Shown: positions 15,521 to 19,949 of the stretch, piece after piece | Layout of the letters: every line of letters begins with the position of its first letter | How positions within the stretch are numbered: position 1 is the first letter of the stretch | The notes under the pieces: model-generated | The model's database searches: none | Told to the model about the DNA's origin: nothing | Seen by the model: only the letters and a program-made list of their open reading frames with translations | Made by a program: the position numbers and the translations under genes | Source: JBGCDD01 sp045105075 | GTDB taxonomy: Bacteria > Pseudomonadota > Alphaproteobacteria > Rhodobacterales > Rhodobacteraceae | Length of the DNA: 19,949 bases | Assembly: GCA_045105075.1 (NCBI GenBank) | Contig: JBGCDD010000039.1 | Coordinates: forward strand, 1-19,949 | Direction: 5' to 3'

Positions 15521-15557
15521 ACCTGCGCGCCATTTGCAGCCACAGGCGCGCGCAGGT
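15521..15557 (-). terminator. Hairpin between the amidinotransferase and RTX genes
   Basis: ACCTGCGCGC (15521-15530) and GCGCGCAGGT (15548-15557) form a perfect ten-base, GC-rich stem with a 17-base loop. On the minus strand it lies 41 bases after the amidinotransferase stop and is followed by ATTTTATT, so it can act as an intrinsic terminator. It ends about 21 bases before the RTX start, so it could also reduce read-through into the RTX gene or lie in its leader. Confidence 0.55.
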
Positions 15558-15597
15558 CCATCAGGCAATCACCTGAAGCTGAGGTCTGTAAAACACA

Positions 15598-16719
15598 TCA
15601 CATTTGCGGAAAATAATCCTGACAATCGCCCTCGCGGTACACATCGGCCGTGCAACAATGCAGACCACCACCAAAGGCATAAGCATCGCGCAGATCAACC
15701 GGAATGACATTCATACCCAGCTTGTCCATTTGCTCCATCTGGTACACTTCCGACGCCTCAACACAGACGGTTTTCGGGTCCAGCACCAGCACATTCATGC
15801 TCAGCCAGGTCGAGCAATCACACAAAGGCGGCGGCGTGTTATGCGCCGGCTGGGCGGCATCCACGATCTCCCAATCGTTGCGCTCGAACATCGCGCGCTG
15901 TGCGTCGGGCAAACGCCGCTGGGGATTGTTCAAAATCAACCCCGGACGCAGCGGTGTAAACGTCGAATCAATATGGATCGGGTAGGGATCACCGGGGAAA
16001 TTAACCGTGTGAACCCGGTGATCCGGGAAATGCCGCGCCAGCCATTCGATCCCTTTGAGATTGGTGGTAAACCCATGCTGCACCACCAGATCACGCCCAA
16101 AGCGCAGCACATCCGCGGCATCAAACAACGGCTCTTCCTCGGTCGTCACAAAAAACCGGTCGGCGGCCCACTTCAGACGCTTTTCGACACCGATCTTTTC
16201 GGACAAGTAATCCGGGTGATAATCCGCATCGGTCAGGCGTGGCTTGGGCGCGGCCTCGTGGCGAAACTTGGGATCATCCTCCCAATATTGCTGCAACAAC
16301 GGGCGATAGTTCAGATACTCAAACCACCGGCAGCGATAAGACATCGTCGCCTCAAGAATTTCCGAGCCCACCGTCAGCAAAACATCGCGCGGTGGCATAC
16401 ACCCGAACTGACTTTCAGTGTGAAAATCCGGTGTGGTGGCGGGCTTTGAATGATCAATCGAACTTGGCCGATCCACCCGAACACCGCGCCCCTCAAGCAG
16501 GGTCGCAAACCCGTCCAACAGCTCGTTGGCCCGGTCGATCGTCTCCTGCGGTCGCCGCCCCCACTGACCGCGCATATCGCTGTCTTCGGGCACTTTGGCG
16601 TCCAGCGCGGGCTCCTCGGGCGGGATGTGACAATCATCAGCGCGCCCGACAATAACATGGTGCAGCGGGTCCCATTCGGTCCAGCTGTTGACGACGGTTT
16701 TGGGGTGTTGTGTACTCAT
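15598..16719 (-). CDS. Amidinotransferase (arginine:glycine / inosamine-phosphate amidinotransferase family)
   Basis: A 373-aa enzyme of the guanidine-group-modifying superfamily that moves the amidino group from arginine to an amine acceptor via a covalent Cys-amidino intermediate. The catalytic triad is visible and spaced as in human AGAT: Asp200 in LFDAADVLRFGRD, His249 in PIHIDSTFTPLRPG, and Cys355 in FGGGLHCCTADVYREG. The N-terminal NSWTEWDPLHHVIVGRADDC is also characteristic. The length lies between StrB-type (about 350) and AGAT (about 420) enzymes. The acceptor cannot be told from the sequence; glycine (giving guanidinoacetate) or an aminocyclitol are family precedents. The start at 16719 has TTAGGA ten bases upstream. 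It stands before the RTX gene, separated from it by a terminator-like hairpin. No other guanidine or aminocyclitol biosynthesis gene is in the window. Confidence 0.9.
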   Translation of the reverse strand: MSTQHPKTVVNSWTEWDPLHHVIVGRADDCHIPPEEPALDAKVPEDSDMRGQWGRRPQETIDRANELLDGFATLLEGRGVRVDRPSSIDHSKPATTPDFHTESQFGCMPPRDVLLTVGSEILEATMSYRCRWFEYLNYRPLLQQYWEDDPKFRHEAAPKPRLTDADYHPDYLSEKIGVEKRLKWAADRFFVTTEEEPLFDAADVLRFGRDLVVQHGFTTNLKGIEWLARHFPDHRVHTVNFPGDPYPIHIDSTFTPLRPGLILNNPQRRLPDAQRAMFERNDWEIVDAAQPAHNTPPPLCDCSTWLSMNVLVLDPKTVCVEASEVYQMEQMDKLGMNVIPVDLRDAYAFGGGLHCCTADVYREGDCQDYFPQM

Positions 16720-16788
16720 AACGCCCGTCCTAAATCGATCTCAAACCGGGATCAAGCAAGCCGCCGCAAATGGGTTCGAAAAATCCAG

Positions 16789-16840
16789 TCCCGCTTTTCC
16801 TCTTGCTGAAAATATCCCGGAGCGCGAGGCAGAGCCTCGC
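16789..16840. repeat. 52-base intergenic repeat, copy 2
   Basis: Same orientation and length as the copy at 13906-13957, with two mismatches, and the same perfect hairpin GCGAGGC-AGA-GCCTCGC at 16824-16840. It lies in the space between the divergent amidinotransferase and MATE genes. Confidence 0.85.
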
Positions 16841-16857
16841 AAAAAAACTGCAACGCC

Positions 16858-16870
16858 AGGCAGAGCCTCG
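16858..16870. repeat. Partial extra unit of the 52-base repeat
   Basis: AGGCAGAGCCTCG repeats the hairpin core of copy 2 only 18 bases downstream. A still shorter CCTCGCAAAA follows near 16915, matching the CCTCGCAAAA at the end of copy 2. This suggests local duplication or decay at the 3' edge of the element. Confidence 0.5.
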
Positions 16871-16979
16871 TTAAAACCAATCCGGCGCGCGGCGGGACCT
16901 CACCAAGCCCCAATCCTCGCAAAAGTCGGCTCGCCCGCACGCTCTTGCAGGGCGCGCGCCTTGGGCCTAAGGCTCGGGC

Positions 16980-18338
16980 ATGGCGCAACGCATGACATAT
17001 CCTGGGCACCTTCGTGCCATTTTGGTCCTGGGCTTGCCGTTGATTGGCGGGCATCTGGCGCAATTTGCAATCGGGCTGACGGACACAGTGATGCTGGGCT
17101 GGTACGGCGTGCCCGAACTGGCGGCCTCGACCCTGGCGCACAGCTATTTCTTTGTGTTCTTCATGCTGGGATCGGGCTTTGCCTTTGCGGTGATGCCGAT
17201 GGTGGCGGCCGCGTCGGGCGCAAATGACGACACCCGTATTCGGCGCACCACGCGCATGGGGCTGTGGCTCAGCCTGATCTTTGCCACGGTCGCGATGCCG
17301 GCCATGTGGTGGTCGGGCACGCTGTTGGATCTTTTGGGTCAACGCCCCGAGGTCAAGGACCTGACCCAGCAATACCTGCGCGTGGCCGGCTGGGGGCTGT
17401 TTCCGGCGCTGTTGGTTATGGTGCTCAAAAGCTATCTGGCCGGGATCGAGCGCACAAAGGTGGTGCTGTGGATCACGCTTTTGGCGGCCTGCACCAATGC
17501 GTTGGCCAATTACGCTTTCATCTTTGGCAACTGGGGTGCGCCGGAACTGGGCGTTATGGGCGCCGGGCTGGCCTCGGTTCTGACCCAGCTGGTGTCGCTG
17601 ATCGCGGTTGTGATTTATGCCGTGCGCGCCTTGCCACAGCACGCCTTATTTCAACGGTTCTGGCGCGCGGATTGGGACATGTTTGCGCAAGTGTTGCGCC
17701 TCGGCGTGCCGATTGGTTTGACCTCGCTCAGCGAAGTGACCTTGTTTGCGGCGTCTGCGGTGATGATGGGCTGGCTGGGCACGGTGCCGCTGGCGGCGCA
17801 TGGCATTGTGGTGACGGTGGCCAGTGCGACGTTCATGGTGCATCTGGGGCTGTCCAATGTGGCCACGGTGCGCTCGGGCAATGCCTATGGGCGCCATGAC
17901 CGGGCGCATCTGGCGCGCGGAGCGGTTGTGGTGACGTTTCTAAGCCTGGCGTTTTCGCTGATCACGGTGGCGGTGTTCATCGCGGCCCCGATCCCGATCC
18001 TGTCGGCCTTTATGGAGCGTGACAATCCCGCGCGGGTCGACATTTTGCAGGTTGGCGTGGTGCTTTTGGCCATGGGCGCGCTGTTTCAGCTGGTCGACGG
18101 GATACAGGTGGTGGCGCTGGGGCTGTTGCGTGGGGTGCAGGACACCACGGTGCCAATGATCATGGCGGCGCTGTCTTATTGGGCGATTGGCATGCCGACG
18201 TCTTATATTCTTGGCTTTGTTTATGGTTGGGGCGGGGCCGGCGTGTGGATGGGACTGGTGGTGGGGCTGGCCTTTGCGGCGCTGTTCCTGACATGGCGGT
18301 TTTTGCGCACGGGGCTTGCAAAAGTGCGCCCAGCTTAG
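16980..18338 (+). CDS. MATE family efflux transporter
   Basis: A 452-aa multidrug and toxic-compound extrusion transporter of the NorM type, which exports cationic drugs or other organic compounds in exchange for Na+ or H+ across the inner membrane. About twelve hydrophobic helices are visible in two MatE halves: LRAILVLGLPLIGGHLAQFAIGLTDTVMLG opens the first (residues 10-39), and MFAQVLRLGVPIGLTSLSEVTLFAASAVMMGWLG opens the second (near 230-263). Both carry the family's P-x-x-x-x-x-x (S/H) ... D/E pattern. The start at 16980 has TAAGG (16968-16972) at good spacing; an in-frame ATG four codons on is an alternative. It is monocistronic and converges on the VPLPA-CTERM gene across a hairpin. 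The substrate cannot be inferred. Confidence 0.93.
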   Translation: MAQRMTYPGHLRAILVLGLPLIGGHLAQFAIGLTDTVMLGWYGVPELAASTLAHSYFFVFFMLGSGFAFAVMPMVAAASGANDDTRIRRTTRMGLWLSLIFATVAMPAMWWSGTLLDLLGQRPEVKDLTQQYLRVAGWGLFPALLVMVLKSYLAGIERTKVVLWITLLAACTNALANYAFIFGNWGAPELGVMGAGLASVLTQLVSLIAVVIYAVRALPQHALFQRFWRADWDMFAQVLRLGVPIGLTSLSEVTLFAASAVMMGWLGTVPLAAHGIVVTVASATFMVHLGLSNVATVRSGNAYGRHDRAHLARGAVVVTFLSLAFSLITVAVFIAAPIPILSAFMERDNPARVDILQVGVVLLAMGALFQLVDGIQVVALGLLRGVQDTTVPMIMAALSYWAIGMPTSYILGFVYGWGGAGVWMGLVVGLAFAALFLTWRFLRTGLAKVRPA

Positions 18339-18356
18339 ACGCGTTTGGCCCACAAA

Positions 18357-18386
18357 AAAGGCGCCCTGTTTGCACAAGACGCCTTT
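18357..18386 (-). terminator. Intrinsic terminator of the VPLPA-CTERM gene (possibly bidirectional)
   Basis: AAAGGCG (18357-18363) and CGCCTTT (18380-18386) pair across a 16-base loop. On the minus strand the stem runs into six T residues (18354-18359 on the plus strand as A), 23 bases after the stop of the VPLPA-CTERM gene. On the plus strand it lies 19 bases after the MATE stop, with a weaker T-rich stretch (GGTCTTTTA), so it may serve both convergent genes. Confidence 0.75.
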
Positions 18387-18408
18387 CTGAATTGGTCTTT
18401 TATCGCCC

Positions 18409-19032
18409 TTAGGCGGCTTTTTTGCGGCGGCGCAGCGCGGCAATCCCGCCCAGACCGGCCAGCATCAAAGGCAGCGAGGCAGGCAGCGGAACCGCGGCAA
18501 CACCGCTTTCGTATTTCAGAACCACATTCACGCGCGCATCGGAATTGAACACGTCGACGTTGTTGTTCAGGTTGATGCCGATATCGACCTGACCATCGGC
18601 CAGCAGAGCGTCCAGAACCGCGCCGGTCAGCGTGTAGGTGCGCTGGAATTCAACGTCGCGATTGCGCAGGAAGCGGTTGAAGAAGTCAAACGGTCCGCCG
18701 ACGCCGACGCCCAGGTTGTCGCGGTCAAAGTTGCCCAGTGGTCCGGACGAGAACAGCCCCTCGGCGTCCACAAACAGAGCTTCGTCGCCCGCGCCGTTTC
18801 CGGCCAGCGTGTCATTCGCAGTGGTGCCTTCATAATCGCCACGCGCATAGATCGCGAGCGTGCCACCGGTGCCATCTGAGGGGCCAAGGCCAGTGAGCGA
18901 CAGCATGAAATCTTCGCCATCTACCGTCTGCAATGCATTTGTCGCAACACTAACAGGCGCCGCAAGCGCGGCGGAACTGAAAGCGAAGCAGCTTACGGCT
19001 GCGGCCAGCCCAAGTTTCACAATCGTGTTCAT
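18409..19032 (-). CDS. VPLPA-CTERM sorting-domain surface protein
   Basis: A 207-aa exported protein. The start at 19032 has GGAG six bases before it and gives a Sec signal (MNTIVKLGLAAAVSCFAFSS, cut near ALAA at residues 22-25). The C-terminus is a textbook sorting signal: VPLPA at 181-185, a hydrophobic helix SLPLMLAGLGGIAAL (186-200), then the basic tail RRRKKAA. Such tails are known to be recognised by an exosortase, which would cut the protein during export to the cell surface or extracellular polymer. The middle (residues 26-175) looks beta-rich and has no domain I can name; NDTLAGNGAGDEALFVDAEG is mildly RTX-like but isolated. No exosortase gene is in the window. A good terminator follows the gene. 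Confidence 0.88.
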   Translation of the reverse strand: MNTIVKLGLAAAVSCFAFSSAALAAPVSVATNALQTVDGEDFMLSLTGLGPSDGTGGTLAIYARGDYEGTTANDTLAGNGAGDEALFVDAEGLFSSGPLGNFDRDNLGVGVGGPFDFFNRFLRNRDVEFQRTYTLTGAVLDALLADGQVDIGINLNNNVDVFNSDARVNVVLKYESGVAAVPLPASLPLMLAGLGGIAALRRRKKAA

Positions 19033-19241
19033 CTCTATCTCCAGCAAAAATTCGACCCCCGTCACGGAAGGACCTAGCATTGAATTCGGGCAATCGTGAA
19101 GGGATTGCGGCAGAACTCTGTTTTTGCGGCTTTTTTGTTTCCGGACGCGAAATAGTCTTGGTCAAAGCCGTTCATTGATCCGAGGATCGGTTCGAAATGT
19201 GGCACGCGGGTGTCGGGCGCAGGGCGCTTTGGTGATTCCTT

Positions 19242-19643
19242 TCAGCCCTTCATCAGGCGGTCGGCCTTTTTGCGCACCAAAACGCTGCGCAGGTCGTGCA
19301 TCGCCAGCAACAGCGCGTCTGTCACGTCATCAAGCTGGCCGTCACTGGCTTTGGATTGCACCCAGTGGGTTGTGGTGTTGAGATAATCCACGGCGCGGTG
19401 GATATCGTCAAGATCGCGCTGCGCGATCAGGGCGGTGCGCTGGCTCATCCAGGTGGTGATTTCGTCCAGATCGGCGGGGCTGAGCGTGCGATCACCGTGG
19501 GGTTTGATCTCGCCGTTGCGGATGTTGACCACCGCGATCTGGTCCATTTCGATGCGGCGCTGGCGGTTTTCGGTGTCCACACGGAACACAAAGGCGCCGT
19601 TGTCGCGCACGCGGAAGTAATATTCGGGCAGTTCTGAGGACAT
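19242..19643 (-). CDS. Small protein of unknown function, conserved-looking
   Basis: A 133-aa cytoplasmic protein with no signal peptide or membrane segment; I cannot name a family. The first half is beta-like (YYFRVRDNGAFVFRVD, RRIEMDQIAVVNIRNGEIKP). The second half is helical and charged (SPADLDEITTWMSQRTALIAQRDLDDIHRAVDYLNTTTHWV, then DDVTDALLLAMHDLRSVLVRKKADRL). Balanced codon use and a well-formed, wholly open frame support a real gene. The ATG at 19643 lacks a clear ribosome site. It lies 82 bases behind the aspartate aminotransferase gene on the same strand, so co-transcription is possible. Confidence 0.72.
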   Translation of the reverse strand: MSSELPEYYFRVRDNGAFVFRVDTENRQRRIEMDQIAVVNIRNGEIKPHGDRTLSPADLDEITTWMSQRTALIAQRDLDDIHRAVDYLNTTTHWVQSKASDGQLDDVTDALLLAMHDLRSVLVRKKADRLMKG

Positions 19644-19725
19644 AATCGGATTGATATCGTCTTGAGACAGCTGATGAGGGTGTTTAGCAGCCCGCCGCGG
19701 ACAGGACCAGAGGCGGGCGCAGGTT

Positions 19726-19949
19726 TCAGCTGAGTGCGGCGCAAAACGCTTGGATGCGCGCGCACGCTTCGGTCAAAGCGGCGTCAGATGTGGCGTAGCT
19801 GACGCGGAAATTGGGCGACAGGCCAAAGGCCGAGCCGAACACCACAGCCACGCCGGTGTCTTCCAAAAGCGCGCGCGCAAAGGTTTCATCATCGCTGATC
19901 AGCGTGCCTTGGGGCGGGGTTTTGCCGATCAAGCCTTTGATGCTGGGCT
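19726..19949 (-). CDS. aatA: Aspartate aminotransferase, C-terminal end (5' part outside window)
   Basis: The last 74 codons of a fold-type I pyridoxal-phosphate aminotransferase; the gene runs off the right edge. The visible sequence (PSIKGLIGKTPPQG, then DDETFARALLEDTGVAVVFGSAFGLSPNFRVSYATSD) matches the C-terminal domain of the bacterial aspartate/prephenate aminotransferase group. The Arg in NFRVSYATSD is the conserved residue that holds the substrate alpha-carboxylate. The enzyme would interconvert aspartate and 2-oxoglutarate with oxaloacetate and glutamate. The exact subfamily (Ialpha or Ibeta) cannot be fixed without the rest, so the gene symbol is a likely choice, not a certain one. 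Confidence 0.88.
   Translation of the reverse strand, partial: PSIKGLIGKTPPQGTLISDDETFARALLEDTGVAVVFGSAFGLSPNFRVSYATSDAALTEACARIQAFCAALS

Noticed and set aside
16752..17642. 296-codon minus-strand frame starting inside the MATE gene
   Set aside because: It is antisense to the MATE transporter, and its C-terminal part is a translation of repeat copy 2 (EALPRAPGYFQQEEKR), a known type of artefact.
19090..19108. GCAATC / GATTGC inverted repeat upstream of the VPLPA-CTERM gene
   Set aside because: A six-base stem with a seven-base loop is expected by chance at this GC content, and nothing ties it to a promoter or terminator.

Overview
The window looks like the chromosome of an alphaproteobacterium of the Rhodobacteraceae/Roseobacter type. 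The evidence is high GC with dense GC-rich codon use, a short-form bacterial prolyl-tRNA synthetase beside a LolC/LolD pair, a ParE of 651 residues whose C-terminus reads like roseobacter ParE, a VPLPA-CTERM surface protein, an RTX protein, and intergenic repeats of a kind I associate with this family. No organism name can be read from the sequence.

Layout. (1) 1-4813, plus strand: the 3' end of proS, an exported class-C-beta-lactamase-like serine hydrolase, then the tightly coupled lolC-lolD-Ldh-family oxidoreductase run (8-base and 1-base overlaps). (2) 4833-7580, minus strand: a set read from 7580 down, encoding a small exported protein, a sulfotransferase-like protein, a hotdog-fold thioesterase (4-base overlap) and a HELTH zincin-like lipoprotein. 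(3) 7581-8711: an AT-richer island with a 384-base gene-free stretch and one unrecognised 248-aa gene. (4) 8761-10834, minus: parE with a possible 41-codon ORF overlapping its end. (5) 10963-12434: an AhpD-like peroxidase-related gene and an epoxide-hydrolase-like alpha/beta hydrolase that converge and share a CTAG at their stops. (6) 12519-16719, minus: an amidinotransferase, an RTX protein with about 30 nonapeptides, and an exported PAF-acetylhydrolase/dienelactone-hydrolase-like enzyme, separated by hairpins, a 15-base palindrome and a repeat copy. (7) 16720-18338: a second repeat copy and a MATE exporter. (8) 18357-19949, minus: a VPLPA-CTERM protein with a good terminator, a small conserved-looking protein and the 3' end of an aspartate aminotransferase gene.

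How it fits together. Most of the window is housekeeping (translation, lipoprotein export, chromosome decatenation, amino-acid metabolism) mixed with envelope and exported functions: lipoprotein release, an RTX protein for type I secretion, a VPLPA-CTERM protein, a zincin lipoprotein, periplasmic hydrolases and a drug/cation exporter. I see no phage, IS element, tRNA, rRNA or CRISPR array. The least explained parts are the low-GC gene at 7965-8711, the N-terminal domain of the RTX protein, the four-gene minus-strand set with the sulfotransferase, and the 52-base repeat pair.
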